Shown here one piece after another: positions 33,521-42,697 of a stretch of 64,000 bases of DNA. Source of the stretch: Pedobacter namyangjuensis (lineage in GTDB: Bacteria; Bacteroidota; Bacteroidia; Sphingobacteriales; Sphingobacteriaceae). The stretch is taken from NCBI RefSeq assembly GCF_003313325.1, contig NZ_QMHQ01000003.1, positions 1 to 64,000 of the forward strand. Direction: 5' to 3'. Each line of letters begins with the position of its first letter. Position 1 is the first letter of the stretch. Made by a program: the position numbers and the translations under genes. The notes under the pieces are model-generated. The model was not told where the DNA came from and did no database searches. It worked only from the letters and a program-made list of their open reading frames with translations.

Positions 33521-33943
33521 ATGCGTAAAAACATTATTCTAGCAATTTTTTTAACGGTAATTAGCGCCATAATTTACGCTTGCCAAAATGCAAGTGAAAT
33601 AGAATTAAGCACTTACATTAGCAACGGCAAAGATATTTATCGTGCTAATTGCCAAAATTGCCACGGCGAAAATGGCGAGGGCTTGGGCGAGCTTGCTCCG
33701 CCACTAACGGACTCTGTATTTTTAGAGAAGAACAAAAGTAAATTAGCTTGTTACATTAAAAATGGAACAGACCAGCCAATGACTATAAACGGAAAAACCT
33801 ACCAAGGAAAAATGCCGGCTTTTCCGAAACTACAAACCATAGATATTGCACAAGTTACGGTTTACATTACCAATGCTTTTGGCAACAAACAAGGCATGTA
33901 CAAGTACGAGCAAGTTGCCAAAGATTTGCAGGAATGTAAATAA
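33521..33943 (+). CDS. Cytochrome c, class I-like lipoprotein
   Basis: A 140-residue protein with a lipobox (IIYAC, Cys21) and one heme c motif C44-QN-C47-H48 followed by GENGEGLGELAPPL, plus a Met ligand candidate in GKMPAFPKL. This is a small single-heme cytochrome anchored to a periplasm-facing membrane, likely moving electrons in respiration or to the di-heme enzyme upstream. It starts 3 bases after the SCO stop, so it shares its transcript. RNase P RNA follows. Confidence 0.87.
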   Translation: MRKNIILAIFLTVISAIIYACQNASEIELSTYISNGKDIYRANCQNCHGENGEGLGELAPPLTDSVFLEKNKSKLACYIKNGTDQPMTINGKTYQGKMPAFPKLQTIDIAQVTVYITNAFGNKQGMYKYEQVAKDLQECK

Positions 33944-33958
33944 GCGTACTTCTTTTAT

Positions 33959-33966
33959 TACCTTTG
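33959..33966 (+). promoter_or_regulatory. Promoter -7 element of rnpB (TACCTTTG)
   Basis: A perfect TAnnTTTG octamer 8 bases before the predicted 5' end of RNase P RNA. The -33 TTG is not evident. Confidence 0.55.
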
Positions 33967-33973
33967 CAAAAAA

Positions 33974-34340
33974 TACAAGCCATTCTATCGCCGTCCCGAC
34001 TTATCGGGAAGGAGGAAAGTCCGGGCAACATAGAGCATCTCGCTTCCTAACGGGAAGGAATTTAGGAATGAAAACCTGAATGACGGAAAGTGTTACAGAA
34101 AATAAACCGCCCGGATTTATCTGGGTAAGGGTGAAAACGTGAGGTAAGAGCTCACGATCTCGCTAAGTGATTAGCGTTTTGGTAAACCCCGGGAGTTGAA
34201 AGACCAAATAGGCTAACGCATGTAGGGCTGCTCGTCCGATGTTAGTGGGTAGGTCGTTAAAGCTAAGTGGCAACATTTAGATTAGATTAATGATAGAAGT
34301 TCGAGCAATCGAAAACAGAACCCGGCTTATCGGCTTGTAT
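33974..34340 (+). ncRNA. rnpB: RNase P RNA
   Basis: The RNA subunit of RNase P, which matures tRNA 5' ends. The universal core GAGGAAAGTCC lies at 34012-34022, GTGAGGTAAGAGCTCAC near 34140, and the 3' conserved AGAACCCGGCTTAT near 34318. The outer P1 helix is formed by TACAAGCC (33974-33981) and GGCTTGTA (34332-34339), which fixes the ends. A T run follows as terminator. It reads as bacterial type A. A short protein frame over its 5' end (33846-34079) is not a gene. Confidence 0.93.
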
Positions 34341-35029
34341 TTTTTATTTTGTCTCATTTATCAATCTCTCTAAATTACCTATCTCCAATTTTCATGCTCA
34401 GCTTAATTGGGCATACTTATGCAGTTTTTATCAAAACAACATTTATTGTGTTTTACTATTCCCGTTTTCTAACGTGAAGAATTTCTGATTGTGCTTAAGC
34501 TGAAAGAGGATTTTTTTTTTTTGAGACGAAGCGCAATTACATCGCAACTATCTAAGCCACTCCTACTTTCCGCTATATCTTTTTGTTCAGCTAAAACTTA
34601 CACAGCCTGCACTGCAACCTTGATAGTATAGCTAAGAAAGTTTTAGCCAAAAAGGATACCGCTCCAATTAGGGCTATTTTAAACGGGCTAATGCTATAAC
34701 GTTTGTTGCAGCACAGCATTTAATTCCTAAACCTGATAGCAACGAAAATCCTTTTTTGTCTTGATTATCTGTTAATAAAGCTAAGGAACGACGGCACAAA
34801 AAAGATTGTAGTGAATAGCAGGACTTCGCTAGCCCTTGTTCACTAACGAGGATTTTCTATTCGAATTAAAACATGGTAATGTTAAAATGTAAGCATAGTT
34901 ACTGTTGTTACTACTCAATTCTACCCACGGGCAAACTTTAACCATTTTTAACGGTTATAAATTGTATAAAAAACTATACATTAACTAAAAAATAATATCT
35001 TAGCGATATAATACAACTACATTTCTACT
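34341..35029. other. Long gene-free region with structured repeat-like elements
   Basis: I see no credible reading frame in these 689 bases. Structured segments include a T12 run near 34511-34522 and a pair reading CCGCTATATCTTTTTG (34570-34585) and CAAAAAGGATACCGCT (34648-34663), roughly complementary. An outer pair GAAAATCCT (34744-34752) and AGGATTTTC (34850-34858) encloses a hairpin with arms GTGAA (34811-34815) and TTCAC (34839-34843) and inner TAGC/GCTA. Elements of this look recur in Sphingobacteriaceae genomes by my memory. It may be a repeat, an RNA gene or a remnant. Confidence 0.4.
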
Positions 35030-36424
35030 ATGGCAAAATTGCTGATAATTGATGACGAAAGAGCGATAAGGAGTACTTTACGTGAAATTCTAGAATACGA
35101 AAATTACGAAGTTGACGATATCGATAACGGAATTGAGGGCTTAGAGCTAATAAAAAAGCAAAACTACGATTTAGTGCTATGCGATATTAAGATGAATAAA
35201 ATGGATGGTATGGAAGTGCTCGAAAACGCACAAATCATAAAACCAGACCTTCCTTTTATTATGATTTCTGGCCATGGGACCGTAGAAACCGCAATTGAAG
35301 CCAGTAAAAAAGGGGCGTTCGATTTTGTGTCAAAACCACCTGATTTAAATAGGTTACTGATTACGGTTAGAAACGCGTTAGATCGTGGTAACCTTGTAAC
35401 TGAAACCAAGGTTCTAAAAAGAAAGGTTAGCAAAACACGCCATATTTTAGGAGAATCTGACAGTATTGGTAGAATTAAGGAAACCATTGAAAGAGTAGCA
35501 CCTACCGAAGCTAGGGTTTTAATTACCGGTGCAAATGGTAGCGGTAAAGAACTTGTTGCACGTTGGTTGCACGAAAAATCCAACCGTTCTGAGAGCCCTT
35601 TAATTGAGGTAAATTGCGCCGCAATTCCATCAGAACTAATCGAAAGTGAATTATTTGGACATGAGAAAGGCTCATTTACTTCGGCAGTTAAACAGCGTAT
35701 TGGTAAATTTGAGTTGGCCAACGGCGGAACTTTGTTTTTAGATGAGATTGGCGATATGAGTTTATCTGCTCAGGCTAAAGTTTTGCGTGCTTTACAAGAG
35801 CATAAAATTACACGTGTTGGAGGAGAAAAGGAATTGGATGTTAACGTTAGGGTTTTAGCAGCTACTAACAAAGATTTACTGAAGGAGATTGAAGACGGGA
35901 ATTTTAGAATGGATCTTTACCACCGCTTAAATGTAATTAACATTCACGTTCCGCATTTAACCGAGCGTACAGAAGATATTCCGGTTATTGCGCAACAGTT
36001 TTTAGATGAAATTTGCGGTGATTACGGGATGCCGGTTAAAAAAATTAGCGAGGGCGCAATGAATGCGCTTAAAGCTTTACCTTGGACGGGTAATGTGCGT
36101 GAGTTACATAACATGATTGAACGCCTGATTATTTTAAGTGATAAAACAATTACTGAGAATGACGTAATAGCCTTTGCTAACCCTACCGGCGGAACCAATA
36201 TTGGTGCTGGCAATAGTGCAGTAGCTAGTAACGGAGGATCGGCGGTAAATTATGAGAAATTCTCGAACTTCCAGGATTATAAAGACCATGCAGAAAAGGA
36301 GTTTATCAAATTTAAACTCGAAAAGAATAATTGGAATGTATCTAAAACTGCTGATGATATAGAAATTCAACGAAGCCACTTGTACAGCAAAATTGAAAAG
36401 TTTGGCTTAAAAAGAGCTGAGTAA
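35030..36424 (+). CDS. NtrC-type sigma-54-related response regulator
   Basis: A 464-residue protein with three parts: receiver (Asp52 in LVLCDIKM), AAA+ domain with Walker A GANGSGKE (residues 167-174) and Walker B LFLDEIG (236-242), and a C-terminal Fis-type helix-turn-helix (NNWNVSKTADDIEIQRSHLY). The sigma-54 contact loop, GAFTGA in standard activators, reads GSFTSA (214-219). The key Thr is kept, but Ala and Gly are replaced, so sigma-54 use should be tested. No sensor kinase is adjacent. A shared terminator separates it from the ClC gene. Confidence 0.87.
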   Translation: MAKLLIIDDERAIRSTLREILEYENYEVDDIDNGIEGLELIKKQNYDLVLCDIKMNKMDGMEVLENAQIIKPDLPFIMISGHGTVETAIEASKKGAFDFVSKPPDLNRLLITVRNALDRGNLVTETKVLKRKVSKTRHILGESDSIGRIKETIERVAPTEARVLITGANGSGKELVARWLHEKSNRSESPLIEVNCAAIPSELIESELFGHEKGSFTSAVKQRIGKFELANGGTLFLDEIGDMSLSAQAKVLRALQEHKITRVGGEKELDVNVRVLAATNKDLLKEIEDGNFRMDLYHRLNVINIHVPHLTERTEDIPVIAQQFLDEICGDYGMPVKKISEGAMNALKALPWTGNVRELHNMIERLIILSDKTITENDVIAFANPTGGTNIGAGNSAVASNGGSAVNYEKFSNFQDYKDHAEKEFIKFKLEKNNWNVSKTADDIEIQRSHLYSKIEKFGLKRAE

Positions 36425-36468
36425 GTATTGAGTTTTACGTTGTAAGTTATACGTTGAATAACTTAAAT

Positions 36469-36503
36469 AAAAAAAGCTTGGTAATATTTACCAAGCTTTT
36501 TTT
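36469..36503. terminator. Bidirectional terminator
   Basis: AAAAAAAGCTTGGTAA and TTTACCAAGCTTTTTTT form a perfect A/T-flanked stem between the convergent regulator and ClC genes. Confidence 0.85.
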
Positions 36504-36575
36504 ATGCATTGTACTTTCACTAAGTAAGTTTAGATACTCTTCACTTAGAACGTACTACTTAAAACCTAAAACCCT

Positions 36576-38366
36576 CTAAGCAAGATAATCAGCCTGTCTG
36601 CTTAACATAGCTCTATATTTATTAAAAATTGCTGTTTTAGAAACAAAACCCAAATAGCTACCGTCGTTTTTAACTACGGGTAGTATCCAAACATTTTCAG
36701 TTTCCATTAATTGCAAAACCTTTTTTAAGTCGGCATCTTCCCTAATAATTTGAGGTGCTTCACGCATTAGGTCTTCCACTTTTTGCAAAGGATGATTTTC
36801 GTTACCTATAGTTTGCCTTAAAATATCTTCAACATAAAGTATACCTCTAAATTCATTGTTCAATCCAACTACCGGAAATATATTACGTTTAGAATGAAGT
36901 ATTTCACTCATTTTATCCTGAATAAAATCATCCTCAGCAATTAGTAAATAATCTTTCTCCACCAAAAATTTTAGCTTCATCATGTTTAGCACCGTGGTAT
37001 CTTTATCCTCGTGATGAGATAACTCGCCTTTTTCTGCGAGTGGTTTTGTGTAAATGGAATATTTGTTAACGCTTCGGTTAATTAAATAGGCAATTGCCGT
37101 TGTAATCATTAATGGAACCATTAAGATATAGCCACCGGTAATTTCGGCAATTAGAAAAATACCTGTTAACGGTGCATGCATAATCGACCCCAACGAGGCT
37201 GCCATACCGGCAACAATAAAATTTGCTGTATTTACTTCTGCAATGCCTAAGGTGTTAATAGTAAATGCAACAATAAAGCCCATTAAACCACCAACAATTA
37301 AACTTGGCGCAAAAATACCACCGTTGCCTCCAGCACCTAATGTTACTAGTGTAGCAACAGATTTAGCAAAAATGGTAACAACTGTAAAAAGGATAATTAG
37401 TGCCGGAAACTCTCTATACGATGAAAATATGCTGTTGCTAATTACAGCAGTCATGTCTCCCTTTAGCAAGTTTCTTATTGTGATAAAACCTTCGCCGTAC
37501 AATGTAGGAAATAGGAACACCAATGCGCCTAGCATTAAACCACCTATAATAACCTTTTTATAGGGGTGATTTATTTTATAAAAAAAACCTTTGATAGCGT
37601 AATTAGCTTTGGTAAAATAAATAGAGAATAAGCCAATTAAACACGCTAATATTACATAGTAGAACAATGAAGATGTAAGCCAGCCTTCGGTAACTAAAAA
37701 AAATAATTGTTCGTTATAAAAAAACCTTGCAACCACCGCGGCTGTTGCAGATGCCAATAACAACGGAATAAAAACAGGAATAGTAAATTCTGGCAATAGT
37801 ATTTCAATAGCGAAGACGATACCTGCAATTGGACTGTTAAAAGCTCCGGCAATACCTGCAGCGGCACCACATGCCAATAACAAGGTAACTTCTCTGTAAG
37901 ACAAGCCTAAAAACCTACCTACCGAAGAGCCAATGGAAGAACCACTCGTTACTATAGGCGCTTCTAATCCAGTTGAACCACCGAAACCAACCGTTAACGC
38001 AGCTGTTATAATTTGAGAATATATATTATGCGTTTCTACCTTGCTAGATTTTTTTGAGATGGTATAAAGCAGAGGCGTTAACCCTGTTTCAAATTTTCCC
38101 TTTCTAATAAATCTTCTGGTATAAATTACAGAGAGCAAAATACCTATAGTTGGAAAAAGCAGATACAAGTAGTATTTGTACTGCCATTGGAAATCACTTT
38201 GCAAAAACTCTTCGATGTGATGAGTAATCGTTTTTAGTAAAGCAGCCGCTAAGCCGGCAAGTATGCCTACAATTATTGCGGCAAAGACCAGAAAGTTCCG
38301 GTTAGAAATTTTTGTTTGTCTATATCTATTTAGTTTGTCTATATAACTTACAAACTTAACGTACAT
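36576..38366 (-). CDS. ClC-type chloride channel/transporter with CBS pair
   Basis: A 596-residue membrane protein with about ten hydrophobic helices and ClC pore motifs: VGFGGSTGLEAPIV, holding the gating Glu in the GxxGLEAP position, the Ser-containing SGSSIGSSVGR, and GAGGNGGIFAPSLIVGG. A C-terminal CBS pair follows (about residues 450-590), ending GSYLGFVSKTAIFNKYR. ClC proteins carry chloride or exchange it for protons; retention of the Glu fits either a gated channel or an exchanger. CBS domains often sense adenine nucleotides. Confidence 0.92.
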   Translation of the reverse strand: MYVKFVSYIDKLNRYRQTKISNRNFLVFAAIIVGILAGLAAALLKTITHHIEEFLQSDFQWQYKYYLYLLFPTIGILLSVIYTRRFIRKGKFETGLTPLLYTISKKSSKVETHNIYSQIITAALTVGFGGSTGLEAPIVTSGSSIGSSVGRFLGLSYREVTLLLACGAAAGIAGAFNSPIAGIVFAIEILLPEFTIPVFIPLLLASATAAVVARFFYNEQLFFLVTEGWLTSSLFYYVILACLIGLFSIYFTKANYAIKGFFYKINHPYKKVIIGGLMLGALVFLFPTLYGEGFITIRNLLKGDMTAVISNSIFSSYREFPALIILFTVVTIFAKSVATLVTLGAGGNGGIFAPSLIVGGLMGFIVAFTINTLGIAEVNTANFIVAGMAASLGSIMHAPLTGIFLIAEITGGYILMVPLMITTAIAYLINRSVNKYSIYTKPLAEKGELSHHEDKDTTVLNMMKLKFLVEKDYLLIAEDDFIQDKMSEILHSKRNIFPVVGLNNEFRGILYVEDILRQTIGNENHPLQKVEDLMREAPQIIREDADLKKVLQLMETENVWILPVVKNDGSYLGFVSKTAIFNKYRAMLSRQADYLA

Positions 38367-38411
38367 GTTTTTTTTATTTAGTTGATTAAAGAAAAGTTGA
38401 AAGCGTTTTCT

Positions 38412-39134
38412 TTAGGAATCAAACTTATCTAGCAATTTTAATAGTGTTGTAAAATCTTTCGGATATGGGGCCTCTACGGTAATGTCGTTTCCATCCATGC
38501 CTTTAAAAACTATTTTTTTAGCATGTAAGGCGAATCTTTTCATGATCGGTTGCTCTTCCTCGTCTTTTGATAAACGATAGCCTTTTTTTAATGAAGAAAG
38601 GAAAACTGGTTTACCTTTGTACATGTGATCGCCACAAATTGCTGCACGCTGGGTAGCTAAGTGAATACGAATTTGGTGCATGCGACCAGTAATTGGTTTA
38701 CATTCTACCAAGGTGTAATGTTTGTAGTTTTTGATAGAGCTAAAAAAGGTTTCCGCTCGCTTACCTTCCGTCCTATCAATACTTACATTTTTGTTACCAT
38801 CGTTTAAAATAGGCAAGTCGACAAAAAGATTATCGAAGGAGTATTGTCCGTCTACCACGGCGTGATATATTTTATTAACCTTTCTACGCTCAAACTGCAT
38901 AGACAAACCGCGGTAAGCTTCTGGATTTTTAGCGATAACAATTGCACCCGATGTTTCCTTATCTAAACGATGGCAAACTTGGGCATCTGATGAATATTGC
39001 TTTGCTAAACGTAAAATATTAACTTCTGCATTTGCGGTGCGTTCATCTAAAGATGCTACAAATGGTGGCTTGTTTACAACGATGTAATCGTCGTTTTCGA
39101 ATAAAATAAGGTCTTTAAAATTTGGGTACTTCAC
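38412..39134 (-). CDS. RluA family pseudouridine synthase
   Basis: A 240-residue protein with the catalytic motif CHRLDKETSGAIVIAKN (Asp58), the later YHAVVDG and TGRMHQIRIHLA segments, and no S4 domain. It isomerises uridine to pseudouridine in rRNA or tRNA; the position modified cannot be told. The first codon is GTG (39134), the best start since no ATG lies ahead of the conserved LILFENDDYIVVNKPP. Downstream of it, on the same strand, lies the ClC gene after 46 bases. Confidence 0.88.
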   Translation of the reverse strand: MKYPNFKDLILFENDDYIVVNKPPFVASLDERTANAEVNILRLAKQYSSDAQVCHRLDKETSGAIVIAKNPEAYRGLSMQFERRKVNKIYHAVVDGQYSFDNLFVDLPILNDGNKNVSIDRTEGKRAETFFSSIKNYKHYTLVECKPITGRMHQIRIHLATQRAAICGDHMYKGKPVFLSSLKKGYRLSKDEEEQPIMKRFALHAKKIVFKGMDGNDITVEAPYPKDFTTLLKLLDKFDS

Positions 39135-39189
39135 GCTAAATCTTTAGTAAAGCACAAAAGTACAAATAAAAGCACGGAAAGCATCGAAT

Positions 39190-39206
39190 TTTTGTCATTC
39201 TGAACT
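39190..39206 (+). repeat. Single arm of the TTGTCATTCTGAAC dispersed repeat
   Basis: TTTTTGTCATTCTGAACTT begins near 39189 and matches the end of the repeats at 5601 and on the minus strand of 20440. The complementary arm is missing, so this looks like a decayed copy. Confidence 0.45.
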
Positions 39207-39276
39207 TGCATAGCGTCTAAAGTAAAATGAAATTAACATGTAGTAAATCAGATTATTTTAGAGTTGAACAACAACC

Positions 39277-39314
39277 AAAAAAAAACGCTTAACAATATGC
39301 TAAGCGCTTTTTTA
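39277..39314 (-). terminator. Terminator after the OmpR-type regulator gene
   Basis: On the minus strand, GCGCTTAGCATATTGTTAAGCG is followed by nine T residues, just past the regulator stop at 39334. Confidence 0.75.
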
Positions 39315-39333
39315 ATATTTTTTAGGTTTTGAA

Positions 39334-40023
39334 TTAACTTAACTCAAATTTATAGCCAACACCTTTTACCGTAGCTACATAGGTCTCGCCTAATTTTTCT
39401 CTTAATTTTCGGATATGTACGTCTATCGTACGGTTAGTTACTACAACAGAGTCTTCCCATATATTTTTAAGGATCGACTCGCGAGTGTAAACCTTACCTG
39501 GTTTAGAAGCCAATAAATACAATAACTCAAATTCTTTTTTAGCCAAAACTACCTTTTCGCCATCCTGAAAAACCAAATAAGCTTCTCTATCAATAACCAA
39601 ATTGCCAATTTCCAATTTATTATCTGATACTTCTTCGCCGCTGGCATTTCTGCGTAAAATAGCATTAATTCTACTTACAAGTGCTCTCGGCTTAATTGGT
39701 TTAGCTATATAATCGTCGGCACCAACATTAAAACCAGCAATTTCAGAGTATTCTTCGCTTCTGGCTGTTAAAAATACCATAAAAGTATTCTTAAATTCCG
39801 GAATGGCTCTCATTAACCTACAAGCTTCAATACCATCCATTTTAGGCATCATAATGTCTAAAATAATTAAATCTGGATGAACTTTTTTAGCAACACTAAT
39901 TCCCTCTTGCCCGTTACTTGCTAAAAACACTTGATAGCCTTCTTTCTTTAGGTTATACTCAATTAACTCTAATATATCCGGCTCGTCATCAACAATTAAT
40001 ATTTTTTGCTTGGCTGTACTCAT
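39334..40023 (-). CDS. OmpR/PhoB-type response regulator
   Basis: A 229-residue protein with an N-terminal receiver (phosphoacceptor Asp56 in DLIILDIMMP; KPIKPRALVSR) and a C-terminal winged helix (YTRESILKNIWEDSVVVTNRTIDVHIRKLREKLG). It should bind DNA repeats after phosphorylation by a sensor kinase. No kinase gene is adjacent, so it is orphan in this window; PhoB-like or RprY-like roles are both possible. It has its own terminator and lies beside the TlpA gene. Confidence 0.9.
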   Translation of the reverse strand: MSTAKQKILIVDDEPDILELIEYNLKKEGYQVFLASNGQEGISVAKKVHPDLIILDIMMPKMDGIEACRLMRAIPEFKNTFMVFLTARSEEYSEIAGFNVGADDYIAKPIKPRALVSRINAILRRNASGEEVSDNKLEIGNLVIDREAYLVFQDGEKVVLAKKEFELLYLLASKPGKVYTRESILKNIWEDSVVVTNRTIDVHIRKLREKLGETYVATVKGVGYKFELS

Positions 40024-40121
40024 CGTGTTTTTTATTTATTACGAAAGTAGGTATACAAATGCATTATTGAGTTAAAGCTACGTTAACAAATTGTTAAAAT
40101 GATTAATTTTTTAACATAGAA

Positions 40122-41234
40122 TTACAATTGAGGTAAAGTTTTATTTAAAAATGCATCCAATTCCTCGCCTCTTAAATTCTTTGCTATAATTTTTCCGCTA
40201 GGATCTAACACAAATGATGCTGGAATAGCCTCAACCTGATACTGCATTACAATCGGACCTTGGAAATCTGCCAACTCGCTACCGTGCGCCCAAGTTAAGC
40301 CGTCTTGTTTAATGGCTTGTTGCCAAGCTGCTTTATCTTTATCTAATGAAATTCCTAAAATAGTAAAGTTTCTGTTTTTGTAAGTATTGTATGCTTTCAC
40401 TACATTCGGGTTTTCTACGCGACATGGTCCACACCACGAAGCCCAAAAATCAAGCAAAACGTATTTACCTTTATAATCTGCTAAGGTAATGGCTTTGCCG
40501 TCTAAACCAGGCAAAGAAAAATCTGGCGCTGGCTGGCCAACTTGAACAGCTTTTAATTTTAAAACTTTGTCTACAAAAGATTTTACTGCTGTGTTCTTTT
40601 TCAAGTCATCCCCAACTTTTTCTGCGTACGCAATCATTGCGTCTTCATTGCCTGTTGGGTTTACCAGACTAATGGCATAAAAACTAACTAATGATTTTGT
40701 ATTGTCATTTGCAAATTTAACTACAGCAGTATTTAAATCTGTAATGTGTTTCATTATCTGCGGATTTAACTCTTCAATAATTTCCGCACGTTTGTCTGGC
40801 TGTGCTTCTACCCTTTTCTCAAAATCGGCTCTAATTGCATCAATTTTCGAACTATATTGGTATTTTAATGTGTTAAACTCTGTAAGTTTATCTGCATCTT
40901 CTGCACCGCTAATTTTATAATCGCGGTTAACATTGGCTAAATCAGCTTCCAATTTAACTACATCGCCGTTTTTGGCAATAAGCATGTATTCGTTCTCACC
41001 AATATTCACTCTATAAAAATCAGCCTCTGGCGAAGTATTGGTAAATTTAAATTCGCCCTTATCAGACAGAACTGTAGAATCTAAAACAGTCATTTTGCCA
41101 CTACCCATACCAAAAAGGTAAACATTTTTCTCTGCGCCTTGATTTTTAAACTCTCCCTCAATTACAAATTTGGTTTTGTCTTTACAAGACACAAATGCCA
41201 CAGCTATTAATAATATAAAACTTAACTTTCTCAT
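40122..41234 (-). CDS. DUF4369-TlpA thioredoxin-like lipoprotein
   Basis: A 370-residue lipoprotein (lipobox FVSC, Cys17) with an N-terminal DUF4369 domain (KFVIEGEFKNQGAEKNVYL), a Lys/Asp-rich helical middle part, and a C-terminal thioredoxin fold with active site W-C268-GP-C271-R and a cis-Pro region EAIPASFVLD. It likely acts as a membrane-anchored thiol-disulfide reductase in the periplasm, as in cytochrome c maturation or oxidative repair. It lies 5 bases downstream of gatB on the same strand. Confidence 0.9.
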   Translation of the reverse strand: MRKLSFILLIAVAFVSCKDKTKFVIEGEFKNQGAEKNVYLFGMGSGKMTVLDSTVLSDKGEFKFTNTSPEADFYRVNIGENEYMLIAKNGDVVKLEADLANVNRDYKISGAEDADKLTEFNTLKYQYSSKIDAIRADFEKRVEAQPDKRAEIIEELNPQIMKHITDLNTAVVKFANDNTKSLVSFYAISLVNPTGNEDAMIAYAEKVGDDLKKNTAVKSFVDKVLKLKAVQVGQPAPDFSLPGLDGKAITLADYKGKYVLLDFWASWCGPCRVENPNVVKAYNTYKNRNFTILGISLDKDKAAWQQAIKQDGLTWAHGSELADFQGPIVMQYQVEAIPASFVLDPSGKIIAKNLRGEELDAFLNKTLPQL

Positions 41235-41239
41235 TATTT

Positions 41240-42697
41240 CTATTTTAATCTCTCAATAATTAACTCATTTACTTTTTTAGCATCAGCTTTACCTTTAGCC
41301 AATTTCATCACTTCGCCAACAAACAAACCTAAAACGCCCTTTTTGCCATTTTTATATGCCTGAACCTGAGATTCGTATTTTGCAAAAACTTCCTCTATAT
41401 ACGATGAAATCTCGTCAGCGTTTTCTACGATTAGTAAATTTAATTCGTTCGCCTTTGCTAGAACATCGGTATTAGCGCTAATTGCCGGTAAAAGTTGCTG
41501 TAAAGCATTTTGCTGACTTATCTTTTTATCGTCTACTAAATTAATAAGCGTAGCCAACTGCTTTGGCGAAGCAGAGAACTCTTTTATGCCAATGTTCTGC
41601 TCATTTAATAAACCCCTAATTGCACCTAACAACCAATTAATTAAGCTTTTTTGATTATTAACCGTTGTTTTTGCTTCATTGAAATATTGATACAAATCAA
41701 TATCCTCGGCCAGCATGTTGGCCTCGCTGGTATTTATACCAAATTCGGCAATTAATTGTTTTGCAATTTCTTTTGGCAAAGCCGGTATAGCCGATTTTAT
41801 TTCTGCAAGCCACTCATCACTAATACTTATCGGTTGCAAATCAGGATCTGGAAAATACCTGTAATCATTTGCCTCCTCCTTAGTTCGCATTGGCGACGTA
41901 GTTCCTTTATCAGCATCGAAATTTAAAGTACTCTGGATAATCGAACCGCCGTTTTCTATGACCTCAATCTGGCGACCAAATTCAAATTCCATCGCTCTAC
42001 GAACATTACGAATAGAATTAAGGTTTTTAACTTCGCAACGCGTACCAAATGCCGTTTCTCCAATTTTTCTAATCGAAATATTAGCATCGCAACGCAGAGA
42101 GCCTTCTTCCATGTTACCATCGCTAACATTCAAATGCCTTACTAACTGCCTAATTTCGGTAAGCAAAGCTGATGCTTCTTCCGCTGTGCGAATATCAGGC
42201 TCTGTTACAATTTCAATTAATGGAACGCCAGCTCTATTTAAATCTACGTAAGAATACTTAGAATCTTGATCGTGCAAACTTTTGCCAGCATCCTCTTCTA
42301 GGTGAATTCTGTTAATCCCGATACGTTTTTCATCGCCGTTGGCTAAGGTTACAGTTAAATAACCGTTTTTGCATATCGGACTATTGTCTTGCGTTATTTG
42401 ATATCCCTTTGGTAAATCTGCGTAGAAATAGTTTTTACGATCGAAAAAATTGTACTGATTGATTTCGCAGTTTAGCGCTAAGCCTATCCTTATAGCTTTG
42501 GCCACAACTTCTTTATTAAGTTTCGGCAAAGCACCCGGCAAGGCTAACGAAACTGCCGAGATGTTTTCGTTTGGTTGCGCACCAAATGTTGCACTATCTG
42601 AAGAGAATATTTTTGATTTAGTGTTTAACTGAACGTGTATTTCCAAACCAGAAACCAGTTCGTAAGGTACAGTTTCAGTTGCAATTTTTGTAGTCAT
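41240..42697 (-). CDS. gatB: Asp-tRNA(Asn)/Glu-tRNA(Gln) amidotransferase subunit B
   Basis: Start at ATG 42697 (MTTKIATETVPYELVSGLEIHVQL). The longer start at 42727 would read through a TTG/GATATTTG promoter-like element (minus strand, 42705-42733, spacer 18). The 485-residue protein has the GatB signatures GLEIHVQL, DLNRAGVPLIEIVTEPD, RCDANISI and the YqeY-like C-terminal tail (GEVMKLAKGKADAKKVNELI). With GatA and GatC it amidates misacylated tRNA. GatA and GatC genes are not in this window. Confidence 0.94.
   Translation of the reverse strand: MTTKIATETVPYELVSGLEIHVQLNTKSKIFSSDSATFGAQPNENISAVSLALPGALPKLNKEVVAKAIRIGLALNCEINQYNFFDRKNYFYADLPKGYQITQDNSPICKNGYLTVTLANGDEKRIGINRIHLEEDAGKSLHDQDSKYSYVDLNRAGVPLIEIVTEPDIRTAEEASALLTEIRQLVRHLNVSDGNMEEGSLRCDANISIRKIGETAFGTRCEVKNLNSIRNVRRAMEFEFGRQIEVIENGGSIIQSTLNFDADKGTTSPMRTKEEANDYRYFPDPDLQPISISDEWLAEIKSAIPALPKEIAKQLIAEFGINTSEANMLAEDIDLYQYFNEAKTTVNNQKSLINWLLGAIRGLLNEQNIGIKEFSASPKQLATLINLVDDKKISQQNALQQLLPAISANTDVLAKANELNLLIVENADEISSYIEEVFAKYESQVQAYKNGKKGVLGLFVGEVMKLAKGKADAKKVNELIIERLK

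Noticed and set aside
33846..34079. Plus-strand frame of 77 residues across the end of cytochrome c and rnpB
   Set aside because: It overlaps the conserved RNase P RNA and another frame of the cytochrome gene, so it is a chance frame.
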